Assembly (NCBI RefSeq): GCF_033958435.1
Contig: NC_134137.1
Coordinates: 248,232,501 to 248,296,500, forward strand
Direction of reading: 5' to 3'
Length of the DNA stretch: 64,000 bases
From: Carettochelys insculpta
Lineage: Eukaryota > Chordata > Testudines > Carettochelyidae
The notes below the pieces were generated by a model. The model saw nothing but the letters and a program-made list of their open reading frames with translations, had not been told where the DNA came from and made no database searches. A program made the translations under genes and the position numbers. Of this stretch, positions 11,786 to 22,399 are shown piece by piece. Position 1 is the first letter of the stretch, and every line of letters starts with the position of its first letter.

Positions 11786-12410
11786 CAGCCTGTTTCCCTA
11801 TTTTGGATTACATTATTTTTCCCCTTTCTGTTAATACTGTGTTGAGTATCTGGTTCTCACTGACCTTTTCAGTCACGAATGAAGCACAATGGGTGTAAAG
11901 CACTTCAGCCTTCTTGATGTCATCAGGTATTAGCTCTCCTACCCTGTTACACAGAGGTCTGACACATTCCTTCATCTTTCTCTTGCCCAAATTAATTTAA
12001 AGAACCTCTTCCTATTGCCTTTTATATCTCCTACTAGTAGTAACCCGTTTTGTGCCTTTACCCTCCTGATTTTGTCCCCAGCTGCTTGTTTTACATGCTA
12101 TACTTATTTCTGTACCCCTTAGAAATTACTCCATGCTGAAGTTTTTATAGGATCCCCTTCTGATGTCAGATAATCATGGAGGTCCCTATTAGCCTCTTCC
12201 TAATCTCTCCATCTTTCCTTTACACTGGGATAGTTTGCAGTTATCCCGTAATATTGTTTCCTTCAGAAGCTGCCAGCTCTCCTGAACTCTTTTTTCTTTT
12301 AGATATTCTTCCTGTAGATCCTCACATAGCAGTTACCTGAATTTGTTAAAGTCCACTTTTAAAATAATTTCATTATCATTATTTATTCTGCAGTCCTCCT
12401 TTCTTCTTTT
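11786..12410 (-). mobile_element. Old CR1 LINE, upstream part
   Basis: The antisense sequence corresponds to roughly 37230-37690 of the younger CR1, the linker between endonuclease and reverse transcriptase. Recognisable landmarks include CAGAAGCTGCCAGCTCTCCT and the TTAAAGAACCTCTTCCTATT block. Frames are broken throughout. Confidence 0.65.
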
Positions 12411-12419
12411 CCTTCCTGA

Positions 12420-12880
12420 ATGGGGTTTAGAGAATAGCAATAAATGGAGTTCAGAGATGAGAATGATTACAGGCATAGAAAATGTGCATGAGATGTACTG
12501 AAAAGATGGGGATTGTTTACATTTAAAAGTAGATCTATAAAAGGCAACATGATAGTAGTATACAAAATAGATCACTGTATGGAGAAAGTACATCAGTCAC
12601 TTATATTGACTGTCATTCACCAATATAAGGAGCGAATATTATATGAAATTGAAAGGAAACAGATTTAAAACTAATACGGAAATACTTTTTTCATACAATG
12701 GATGACTGCTTCTTGGAACCCATTGCCACTGCCACAAGATATCACACAGGCAAAGAATCAAAGAGATTTGGCAGTTATAGGTATAGAAGAACGTCTAGAC
12801 TTACAACATCAAGGACTAAAATAACAAGATTACTGGAAGGGATACAAACCCTCACATTTCAGGGCCTAAATCTGTCTCAA
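12420..12880 (+). mobile_element. L3-like CR1-clade LINE, left part, split by a Harbinger element
   Basis: The plus strand carries the end of a CR1/L3 reverse transcriptase ORF and its 3' region: GGCAACATGATAGTAGTATAC (tract encoding a GDMIAVYK-like motif), then ACAGATTTAAAACTAATACG, GGATGACTGCTTCTTGGAAC and AGATTTGGCAGTTATAGGTA. The matching tail is found 4.6 kb away at 17475. Confidence 0.65.
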
Positions 12881-12973
12881 AGGCTAGGTCTAGACTTGGG
12901 AATAAAGTCAAATGTATTGAGATTGACTTTTTAACACCAGATTTTATAAAGTTCAATTTGAGTGTCAGAAACT

Positions 12974-13080
12974 GCTCAAAGAACAAGAAGTCCTGTGGCA
13001 CCTGACAGACTAACAGATATTTTGGAGCACAAGCTTTTGTGGGCAAAAAGATCCACTTCATGAGATGCAATGCAGTGGAG
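12974..13080 (-). repeat. Foldback-family fragment inside the Harbinger element
   Basis: The plus strand reads AAGAAGTCCTGTGGCACCTG, ACTAACAGATATTTTGGAGC and ATCCACTTCATGAGATGCA. These are antisense parts of the same repeat seen at 40712-40880. The hammerhead-like core is mutated (CTCATGA instead of CTGATGA). It disrupts the Harbinger left region, so it inserted later. Confidence 0.7.
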
Positions 13081-13406
13081 ATTCCACCTTAATTATACCT
13101 GAAACTATTCACAAAGTCATCTTAGTGTATCCCCACCAGACTGCCTAAATTTGATTGTGGCAGCAGTGCACTGTGGAAGCCTATTCTACAGTTCCTGCAG
13201 ACCCGTTGCATTTTTGGATTTTGTGACAGTGTCTTGTTGGGGAAAAAAGTCGCCACAAGTGATTCTGAGTTTCTGATATCATCCCAGAGTGCATCTCCCT
13301 CACTTCCTGCTTTCCACTGAAAAGTAACGGACAAGGAAATTTTCATACCGCTTTTATATTGGCTGCCACGCATCATTAAAAAGGATAACATGGATCCGGA
13401 GAGGCT

Positions 13407-14655
13407 TTGATGTTTGGTCCAGTATTTTGTGATGAATTCCCACACTGTGATGCCATATATTCTGAACAAAATGCCTACGTACTATCAGTGAATCAACATG
13501 AAGATCTGGAGAATAACACCACAGAGTTGTTGACAGCACTGGAGTCACTGCACGCGGTGGAGGGCAGATTCTGGATCTGCAGAATCAGCTCAGACTGGTG
13601 GGATCACTTCATTTTGTAGTAATGGGACCATCAGCAGTGGTCGCAAAATTTCTGCATGCATAAGGCCACTTCAGTGGAACTTTGTGAACTACTGTCTCTT
13701 GCTCTGAAGCGCAGCAATACCAGAATAAGACCTACTTTGACAGTTGAGAAGCATGTGACAATTGCTCTGTGGAAGTCTGCAACACCAGACAGCTACTGGT
13801 CAGTGGAAAATCAATTTGGAGTGGGCAAATCTACCATGAGAGCTGTTGTCCTCCAGGTAGCCAAGATGATCAATAAACTTCTCCTACAAAAGACAGTTAC
13901 TCTAGGGAACATGCAGGACACAGTGGACAGATTTGCTGCCATGAGGTTCCCTAACTGCGGTGGGGCTGTAGATGGAAGGCACATCCGCATCCTGGCACTG
14001 GACCACCAGGCCTCAGAGTACATTAACTGCAAGGGGTACTTCTCTTTGGTGTTGCAGGTGCTGCTGGAACACAAAGGTCATTTCACTGACATCAATATGG
14101 GGTCATTCGGATGGGGGCATTACATGTGAATCTTTGGGAACTCTGGTCTATTTAGAAGGCTCCAGAGTGGAAATTTCTTCCCAGACCAGAAAATGAACAT
14201 TGGGGGTGTAGAAATGTCCACAGTGATTCTTGGGGGACCCTGCTTACCCTTGTCCCCTTGGCTCATGAAGCCATATACAGGCACACTGGACTTCAGTCAG
14301 GAACAATTCAACTACAGGCTGAATAGGTGCACAATGGTAGCAGAATGTGCTTTTGGCCATTTAAAAGCCAGGTTCAGGTGCCTTCTGACCCACTTAGACC
14401 CCACTGAAGAAAACATTACCCTTGTCACTGGGGCCTGTTGTATTCTTCATAATATTTGTGAGGCAAATGAGGAGAATTTCATGCCAGCATGGGGCGGGGG
14501 GCAGAGCAGAGATCCTGGCCAGAAATGATCAGCAACTGAACACAAGGGAAAATAGAAAAGCACAGAAAAAGGCAATGAAAATCAGGGATGCCTTAAAGCC
14601 AAGGGTGTTAACTAGCATCCCCCCTACACCCATGCTGTTTCCTTGCACTTTATAA
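13407..14655 (+). pseudogene. Harbinger (DDE_Tnp_4-type) transposase remnant
   Basis: A single plus-strand frame from 13407 to 14528 aligns to Harbinger transposases: SSDWWDHFIL, ELCELLSLALKR, LTVEKHVTIALWKSATPD, NQFGVGKST, FPNCGGAVDGRHI, EYINCKGYFSLVLQ, FGNSGLFRRLQSG, PWLMKPYTG and ECAFGHLKARFR, then CCILHNICE. That frame is interrupted only by TAG-TAA at 13617-13622 and TGA at 14127-14129. The tail continues in another frame to 14655 after a shift near a G-run at about 14494. The first catalytic Asp (AVDG) and the Glu (ECAFG) are present. The second Asp (HDAR in relatives) reads HYM-stop, so catalysis is lost. Confidence 0.85.
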
Positions 14656-15150
14656 AACCCCCTCTAACCATGTGACAATCCTCAGCACCACATCCAGCCC
14701 CAAAGCATGGACATTAAAGCATGTTAATAAATTAATCTTTATTTTTCCCAGCTACAATGTTTTTATTTAGGAGTCCCTAATGACAGAGTGGTGGACATAG
14801 GGAAAACAAAAGGATAATAACTTCCTGGCTCATATGTTAGCCTTTTGCTGGTGGTGATTCCCTGGGGGTAGAGTGTGGGGATCTCTGTGACCTCCCCTCT
14901 CCCTCATTCTGGGTTCCTGATGGGAGGAGGGGGCAGAATGTGCGGAGGGAGGAGGTATGGAAGGGGGAACATAGATTGTATGGGGGTTGCAGAGTCCTGA
15001 GCAGGGGAGGGGACTGTTTGTGTGGAGGGAGGTCTAAAATGAGGGGGCCTAGAGTGGCTGCAGGGTACAGGGCCCCAACCAGCGGAGGAGAATGAATATG
15101 ACAAGTGTGGCATGTAGCGGAGCATGTATTGGAGAGGGGGGGTGCAGAGT

Positions 15151-15345
15151 TCATTGATGTTGATTTTTCAAGCGTTGCTTCTCTGATCTCAGTCTGATCT
15201 CAGTCTCATTCATTTTTGCTTGATTGTCCACTCTGTTTTTCCTCCACTCTTTCAGGTCCTGTTTTTCCTTTGCTGCCACTTCAAAATAATGCTCCGTCAT
15301 TTCCTGATGTGACTTCTTCCTCATCTGCATTACTGGCAACCTCAT
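15151..15345 (-). pseudogene. C-terminal coiled-coil part of the Harbinger second protein
   Basis: The minus-strand frame begins MRLPVMQMRKKSHQEMTEHY and continues rich in Glu, Lys, Arg and Gln to a stop after RLKNQHQ. Composition and position fit the charged helical C-terminus of the Myb/SANT-like partner, separated from the N-terminal part by about 1.1 kb that may be an intron. The assignment rests on composition and context. Confidence 0.4.
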
Positions 15346-16441
15346 TTCATGGGGGGAATGTGGTCTCTACATCTTGTTGCAAGGTTGTTTCCTACAAAAA
15401 AAATGTTGAAATGTTAAGGGCATTGTCAAGATCAACATTTTTATCTTTACACGAAACAATGGGCACACTGACAGAATGAATGGCTGTCTGTCTCTATGGA
15501 AGAGCACATTGTAGCTGCAAGGTCACTCTGTGGACCCTTAAGACTGAAGAATGCATGATTCCAAGCAGAACGATGTAAGCTCTTCTGCAGCTGACATTTA
15601 CCTTCAACATAATGGGAAGCTATTTTCAGTTCTTAGGAAAAAACTTTGCCACATGTCCGATTAGCTGTGGCTGCTGCATGGGCTTCTTAAAGCAGTGACT
15701 TGCTTTAACAGCAGGCTGCTTCAGGTGTTAAAAAAATAATTAAAAGTCAATGCAGGCATGCACATGAACCAGGGCAGGGTCCAATCGCCCGCCAGCCCAG
15801 GAGGGATGGGGGGGCATTTCCACATATCCAGTTGCCCGCTGGCATGGCCTGGGTGAAGTGAAGGAGCAGGCTGCTGCATGAGTTTCTTAAATCAGTGCCT
15901 TGACCATCATAAGTAGGGGATGGGCCTTCTGGGTGGGCTTCTTAAAGCAGTGCCTTTATTTAAAAGCAGGCTGCTACAGGAGTTGAAATATCATTAAAAG
16001 TCCTTAAAAGTCCCCAGCCCAAGGTGGGTGTGGGGTGGAGGATTGCCACACCATGATTTAAAAGCCAGTCAGGCTGCTTGAGTTTTATTCTATGCTGGGT
16101 GGGTCACATGCAAAAAATCATTAGCGACTCACAAAACTTCCCATGTGTTCTAGGTTGCCAAATGAGACACGAGCCTCCTCAGAATAAAAAAAATGAATAA
16201 TGAATAATTGCTCGTTCTATCTGGGTACAATGCTAGAAAATTTGCAAGAACACTGTGTGGGGTCATGATTCCAGATTAATTACTGGTGGCTTGGTGTGGT
16301 AAGCTGTCTTACTGTGGAGGCAGGAAAAAGTAAGGTCTCCACAAAAATCTTGAGGAGAATCCAAAAGTGCCTGTCTAAGACCTTCAGTGAGATGTCTAAA
16401 CAGGTTCAGCACTCCATCACCAGAAATATTAACAAGCTGTT

Positions 16442-17102
16442 CTAAGGGAAATGGTTATAGAATGCTCCCACCCCATTGCACCATACTATTATCAGAAGGA
16501 AAAAAGCATACTCACCAGAAGTTACCTCTCCAGTAACCCAGTTTGCCTCTGAAGCCTCCTCCTGAGGTAAGGGGATGGGCTCCAATGTGAGAAACATGTT
16601 CTGGCTTGCAGGATCTGCTTCAGCACTTGACTGGACTCCACTGTCATCCACCTCTTCCTCATACAGAAAATCAGACCCTGCATCATTATCCCAATGAGCA
16701 ACACTGTTTAACGAGAAGTCAATGTGTATTCTGGGGGAGGCGGTTGCGTCTGTCCTCAGAATAGCACGAAGCTCATCATAATATCAGTATTTCTGAGCGA
16801 ATGCCCCAGACCAACCATTAGTTTCTTTGCATTTTGGGAAGCTCTGCCTCAGCTCCTTGATTTTTAACGCACCACCCCAAGCGTCCCTGGCACACCCTTT
16901 CAGAATCTTGCCTTGCAATATTTTCACATAAATATTGGAATTTCTTTTGCTGGCTTTTAGCTGAAGGAAGATAGCTTCTTCCCTCCCTCACTGTGATGAT
17001 GTCCAAGATCTGATAGCTCAATGCTGGGGCTCTTTTGTGCCACTGGGGACTTATGTCTACTAGGTGTGCTGCTGAGATGTGCTCCTGATGTCTGGTTGTC
17101 AC
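16442..17102 (-). pseudogene. Harbinger second protein remnant (Myb/SANT-like)
   Basis: On the minus strand, pieces such as SYQILDIITV and then, in other frames, KELRQ-like and YDELRAIL-like sequence match the trihelix/Myb-SANT protein that Harbinger elements encode for DNA binding and nuclear import of the transposase. An acidic stretch (EEEVDDSGVQSSAEADP) follows, as in related predicted proteins. Several frameshifts break it. Its divergent orientation to the transposase is the usual arrangement. Confidence 0.6.
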
Positions 17103-17474
17103 GCTAGCCAGAGAGGAAAGGAAATGGATTCAAAATTCCCAGGCTGATGACCACTGCTTCCTGTCACCTACTTCCTGCTCACCTGGAAAGCAGCAGAGGT
17201 GAAGGGATGACTAGAAAGGACTCATTGAGGGGCACTGTGGGATAGTTTTGGAGTTTAATAACATCAGTTTAAATAATGCTGCCATCTGCACTTGTATAGG
17301 TTGACACTGTAAGATCAACTTTTAGGAGTTACTCCAGGGGAATTTGGCGTTTCAAAAGTTAACCTTAGAGCCCCTTAAAATCAACCTATTGAGTGCTGGG
17401 GCATAGACTGCTGGTTTCTAAAATTGACCTAAGACCCTTAAATTTGACTTAATCTCCTAGTGTAGACCTGGCCT

Positions 17475-17650
17475 AATTGGAGTAGTTTAGAAAGGGAGTT
17501 TCCTGGGGATAGGTTATTCCCTAACTACCTCCTAAACCTGCAGGGTTCCTTTACCTTCATCTGGCCACTGTCAGATTCAGGGCACTGGACTGGATGGACA
17601 ATTGATCTCAGCTGCTGTGGCAACTCCTATATTTCTGTGTTTGAAATATA
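17475..17650 (+). mobile_element. L3-like CR1-clade LINE, right part (3' end)
   Basis: The sequence GGTTATTCCCTAACTACCTC, then GGCACTGGACTGGATGGACA and GCAACTCCTATATTTCTGTG, is the 3' end typical of amniote L3-type CR1 elements. It continues the fragment interrupted at 12880. Confidence 0.7.
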
Positions 17651-18619
17651 TCTCCATATGTGCCTATAAGGTAAATAAACATAATTTCCATTTTAAATAG
17701 GGAGATCTGAGACAAAGAGAGAGTAAGTGACATGCCCAGTGTCCCACAGCAAATCTGTTCCAAAACAACGAAATCTGGTTAGATTTCCTAAGTATCAGTC
17801 CAGTGCTTTAGCCACAACAGCATCTTTTTCCCATTGTGGAGAAGCTTGCAATACTTCTATTTTTGCTATACATGCTCAGTTGATAAAAAACAATAGTATT
17901 CAAACTGTCATTTCCGCAATGTCCAATACAACTTACTTAAAGGAAAGGAACCCAGTCCAAAAACTGAAATAGGGCCCTTTGTCAGTAATTATTTTTTCCA
18001 CTTCTAGTTTGACATGAAAGCATTCATCTTTTGTTTAGCGAAGAACTTCAGACATATTTAATGGGAAAGAAGAAAGACTGACTGGTGACATATGGACTGA
18101 CCATTTCTAAACATTAATCTGTTATAAAACAATGAAAAATAAAAAGAAATCTACTTCATCTCCCTAACAAGAAAACACAAGAAAACAGGCAAGGAGAAAA
18201 AAATCCTGAAATGCTGATTTTTAAAACAAGCTGGCACCAATGGAAGTAGATTTTTTCATTCTGTTGGAAGCCAATGAAAACCTCCCAGCTGATATTTAAA
18301 AAAAACATCACTTCACCTTTAATGATGAACTAGACAAAGAAGCTAAGAAATTGCACACTAAAGCATGTGTTACTATCTTGTTTTAAGTGGAGAGCTACTC
18401 AAGAATGAACCAGTCAGAAAGAGAACATAAAATCAAGATTCATCCATGCATTGACCCTTTTAAAGGTTTTTTTTTTCTTCACTGCTAAAAGACATGGTAT
18501 CTTTGCACATTTCAGGGTCTCATAAAGCAGAGTTGGGACCTCCCTAAACAAATCAACAGGCTTCTCTGACTTTATTCTGAAAGGCTTCTCTTGTCCTTTA
18601 TACAGCAATTTGCTGAATA
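17651..18619. other. AT-rich intronic stretch, no gene seen
   Basis: A MIR-like trace may be present at 17690-17745 (AGTAAGTGACATGCCCAGTG, near CACAGCAAAT). Otherwise it shows no recognisable element or coding sequence. Confidence 0.4.
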
Positions 18620-18917
18620 AGGGCTTGTCTACAATTCTGTGAAGATCTACCCAGTCAGGGTTGATCTTCTGGAGTTCAATTTTGCGCATCTGGTAAAGAC
18701 ACACAAAATCGATCTGTCTGCAATTAGCAGTCAACCCCTGTACTCCTTGCTATTGCAAGGAGTAAGGGAAGTTGCTGGGAGAAATGCTTCCATTGACCTT
18801 CCTTAGTGAAAACAGTCACAAAAGTTAATTTCCAATATGTCGATTCCAGCTGTGCAATTGCCATAGCTAGAATTGTGTATCCGAAATAGACTTTCAGGTC
18901 TAGTGTAAGCCTGGCCT
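18620..18917. mobile_element. Harbinger-type MITE
   Basis: The left tip GGGCTTGTCTACAATTCTGT and the reverse complement of the right end (AGGCCAGGCTTACACTAGAC) form imperfect inverted repeats resembling the Harbinger element at 12881. There is no coding sequence. A short snapback (CTCCTTGCTATTGCAAGGAG) lies at its centre. Confidence 0.55.
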
Positions 18918-21288
18918 AAGACTCTTCTTTGAAGACCAGTGAAGACTTGGAGAGCAGGAGAACACAATGAGGCATAGTCCTACAGCTAGCATAGTGTGAA
19001 ACTCACCATTCTGGAGAGGGACAGAAGACGACTTAAACCCCATTTACTGAAGCAGTGCACAGGTCTTGTCCTGGACCTTGACAAAGGGTGAATTTTATTC
19101 ACAGAGAGGAAATATCACCACAAATGAAGGTTAGCTTCTGGCCATAAAGTGCAATGTACCCATGAAACTTCCATGGACCAGCCACTGCTGGGTTATTTGT
19201 GATGGAACAAGACAAAACAAGATTAAGTGTATTTAAAATCCATAAAAAAAAGTTTTGAACAGGAGCCACTTTTCAGTTTAGAAAAAATGTAAGTCTCACC
19301 AGATTTGCATTTTTTCTTTCAAAATTCCAGGAGTAATTAGACCATATGGACCTGCTCCCTGCCAATTTTGTTTTTTTTTTTTTAAATCAAAGCCATTTTG
19401 AGTTAAATGAGCACAAAAATGCTTCCAAAACCAATAAATAACAAATGCATATATATGTATAAAGTACATTATTTTTAACACTCATAAATTAGCAACAGCT
19501 GAACTTATTACTTGTTGAAAGAAGTTCCTATGCTGACACCTTGCATGCCAAGTTTCCACCTGAACTGAACTAAAACCAGCTCGGTTAATCATTTCCTGGA
19601 ATTTAAAATCATCCTTAACTATGGCAGTGCAAATTCATTGTTACAATAATTTTCTATACCTGCACGAGTTGAGATAGTTATTTTTATTACAGAGTACACA
19701 AGAATATTCAGCTCAGCTGGCTAAGAATTCTGACACATCCTTTTGGAAAAGAAAAATATGTATGAGAGTTTCACCTAGTGTAAATTACACAGCTCTCTAG
19801 ACTTTGAGGTGGCTATGTGGTAACAACCAGGTGGGGATGTGGCTCATAATGCTTTGCAACAGAATTTCTGATATATTAGAGTCACTGCCTGGGGAAGGGG
19901 GTGTTAAGAATGATGGATTTAAATTTGATCAAAATGATTTTAAAAGCCCCTCAAAATGCTTTAGGATATTGTTGTCTCTTTCTTGGGCATTAGCACAAGC
20001 AAGTTGTCTCTAGAATGATGACACAGGCATCAATAACAACTTGTAATTGTTACTGTTCCCCTCCAGTGGCTTGTGGTACTGACTCCAAAATCTTTCATCT
20101 TCCCCCAAGCACAGTGAGCAGTCTCCCACTGCCTTCTTAGGATTACCTGCAGGGTTAGGAACCCTGGCCAAGAGCAGCCACATCCTTTATGGACTGTCTG
20201 TGGATGTGCCTCACACAGGCACACCCAGCCAACACAGCTTGTTTCTATACAGAGCTACTGCTCTGCATACTGGTTCCCCAGAGGGATGGAGTAACATTTC
20301 CCTTCTCTGGAGCAAGGAAAGAATTGTAATACAGTGCATCAGAATTAGTTCCTTGCCAGGTTGATGGGGTGGTGCAGCTAAGTGCTGCCTTTTTCTCAAG
20401 GTGGACTATAAAGTTACCACTTAGCCATCTATGCACGTATCTATTGTGGCTGAATCTAAGGAGAGGTATACAAGCTGTTGGGAACATGCTGATGGTGGTG
20501 GTGAAATGGAAACAATCCTCAGCGAGGGTAAATCTTTATAGCTCCATCAAAGCATGTTTACAATCCAGTTATCTGTTTGCGTTTCTCTTACTTGGAATAT
20601 TGCCAAGGGGCTCATCAGCATTCCCAACTAAAGACAAAGCAGAGTAGATAATGGCTGCCATTATGTGGGGCTTACATCCTACGGTAGCTGCTGTCGAAGA
20701 CTGGAGACCCAACTGCAGATGGGCCATTGGTAGCTGGAAGTTCTTTTGTTAATGCAAATATCTAAACACTTAGAATCAGGTCTTGTTCACAAAATTAAAC
20801 TTTTAAGTAAATGTGAAAAATAAAAGAGAAAATTGCTCTTGGGTATTATTATCTCACTCTTGTGGTTTATGAACTGCAGGAAAGTGAAGCATTCCCTGTA
20901 GTGAAATTACAGGTTTCTTATTCTATAGGCCTTAAATTAAAAACTAGCTGAATTCAAAGTCGACTAGTTTACTGGATCTGAAGAGACAATTATTTGTTAA
21001 GTAACTGAAATTAAACTACTTTAACCAAATACAATATACAAATAATAATTACTGTCCAGAAAAGGATATCTTGCCCAAAACTAATTAAATCAGGGTAATA
21101 TATTTTCTACTATCCTCAAATTTAACCAGAATGAAATATATTTATGCTGAAGTGAGCAAATGCAAATTTCATTCACAGAAAACTCTTACAGAATATTAAA
21201 AGTTACCCTGTGTGGACAAAGATACTAAAACAAGGTAATATTTGCACCCATAAACACATGCTCCGAAAAATAACTGTAAATGATATTA
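18918..21288. other. Intronic stretch, no gene seen
   Basis: This is mostly unique, AT-rich DNA with poly-T at 19371-19383. Open frames of 60-90 codons near 20030-20650 on both strands have no recognisable domain or splice context. Confidence 0.4.
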
Positions 21289-21712
21289 CAGGTTGAACCT
21301 CTCTAATCCAGAACTCTCTCATGCTGGATTACGGAGTCTGCCAGATGATTTTAGTTAGCTGGACAACCACTTACGAGGGATGCGGTCAAGTTTCCTGTGG
21401 TCCCATAAAGTTCTCTACAGTCATCAGTCTGAGCTCACAGTGTTCTGTGCTGTTATTTAGCTCTAATTTACCCCTAAATGTCATCTAAGAGCCCCAAAAC
21501 AATGAGAAATACTGTGGCACCTTACATATTTACTGGAGTACAAGGTATCATGGGTAAAGATCACTTTGTCAGATGCACGTAGTGTAAGAGCCCAGTAAGA
21601 AGTGGAACTGTTGGTAGTGTGCTAGAAAATACTGACCTCCCGTCGTTTGGCAAATTCTCTCATCCGGCACCAGTCAAGTCCCAAGGATGCCAGATGAGAG
21701 AGGTTCAACCTG
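21289..21712 (+). mobile_element. Tigger/pogo-like MITE, copy 4, carrying a later insertion
   Basis: The inverted tips CAGGTTGAACCTCTCTAATC and GAGAGAGGTTCAACCTG are flanked by TA at 21287-21288 and 21713-21714. The copy is about 100 bases longer than its relatives because a foldback-family fragment sits at 21495-21584 between two copies of TAAGAGCCC. Confidence 0.8.
21495..21584 (-). repeat. Foldback-family fragment inserted into MITE copy 4
   Basis: ACTGTGGCACCTTACATATT and ACTTTGTCAGATGCACGTAG match the antisense of the foldback family. It is bounded by TAAGAGCCC at 21486-21494 and 21585-21593, a 9-base target duplication of MITE sequence. Confidence 0.75.
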
Positions 21713-21764
21713 TAGTATATAGAAACATTCAGTATATAAACTCAGCCTCTCTCTCTCTCCCTCT

Positions 21765-22399
21765 GGCCGCGTCTACATGTGCACGCTACTTCGAAGTAGC
21801 AGCGCCAACTTCGAAATAGCGCCTGTCACGGCTACACGTGTTGGGCGCTATTTCAAAGTTGAAATTGATATTAGGTGGCGAGACGTCGAAGTCGCTAACC
21901 CCATTAGGGGATGGGAATAGCGCCCTACTTCGAAGTTGAACGTCGAAGTAGGGCACGTGTAGATGATCCGCATCCTGCAACATCGAAATAGCGGGGTCCG
22001 CCATGGCGGCCATCAGCTGAGGGGTTGAGAGATGCTCTCTCTCCAGCCCCTGTGGGGCTCTATGGTCACCGTGGGCAGCAGCCCTTAGCCCAGGGCTTCT
22101 GGCTGCTGCTGCGGCAGCTGGGGATCCATGCTGCATGCACAGGGTCTGCAACCAGTTGTCGGCTCTGTGGATCTTGTGTTGTTTAGTGCAACTGTGTCTG
22201 GGAGGGGCCCTTTAAGGGAGCAGCTTGCTGTTGAGTCCGCCCTGTGACCCTGTCTGCAGCTGTTCCTGGCACCCTTATTTCGATGTGTGCTAATTTGGCG
22301 TGTAGACGTTCCCTCGCAGCGCCTATTTCGATGTGGTGCTGCCCAACGTCGAAGTTATTATAAGCTATTTCGATGTAGCGTGCACATGTAGACGTAGCC
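21765..22399. mobile_element. Harbinger-type MITE with TTCGAA repeats, copy A (635 bp)
   Basis: The ends GGCCGCGTCTACATGTGCAC and, reverse complemented, GGCTACGTCTACATGTGCAC begin inverted repeats of about 36 bases with few mismatches. TTCGAAGTAGC or TTCGAAATAGC motifs occur throughout, and the middle (22000-22200) is GC-rich. A related copy is at 58388-59081, with a near-identical core (CCAGCCCCTGTGGGGCTCTA). The open frame across the core is shared by both copies but contains no known domain. It may be derived from a longer autonomous element. Confidence 0.8.

Larger units (their letters stand above)
12881..17474 (+). mobile_element. PIF/Harbinger DNA transposon, 4.6 kb, inactive
   Basis: The left end AGGCTAGGTCTAGACTTGGG and the reverse complement of the right end AGGCCAGGTCTACACTAGGA are inverted repeats of about 50 bases (12881-12935, 17420-17474) that both include AAGTCAAAT. 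Between them are a transposase remnant on the plus strand and a second, Myb/SANT-like protein remnant on the minus strand, the standard two-gene Harbinger layout. A 3-bp target duplication is expected for the family, but I could not settle it from the flanks. The element sits inside an L3-like LINE and itself contains a foldback-family fragment near 12974-13080. Bases 14700-15150 and 15480-16430 have no clear coding content. Confidence 0.85.

Noticed and set aside
13407..14655. Domesticated HARBI1-like host gene
   Set aside because: Three internal stops, loss of a catalytic Asp, flanking inverted repeats and the partner ORF show an ordinary dead transposon.
21786..22151. 121-codon open frame on the minus strand, with a relative at 58566-58775
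   Set aside because: It is part of a MITE. The similarity reflects two copies of the same element, not a gene family, although it is noted as a finding.
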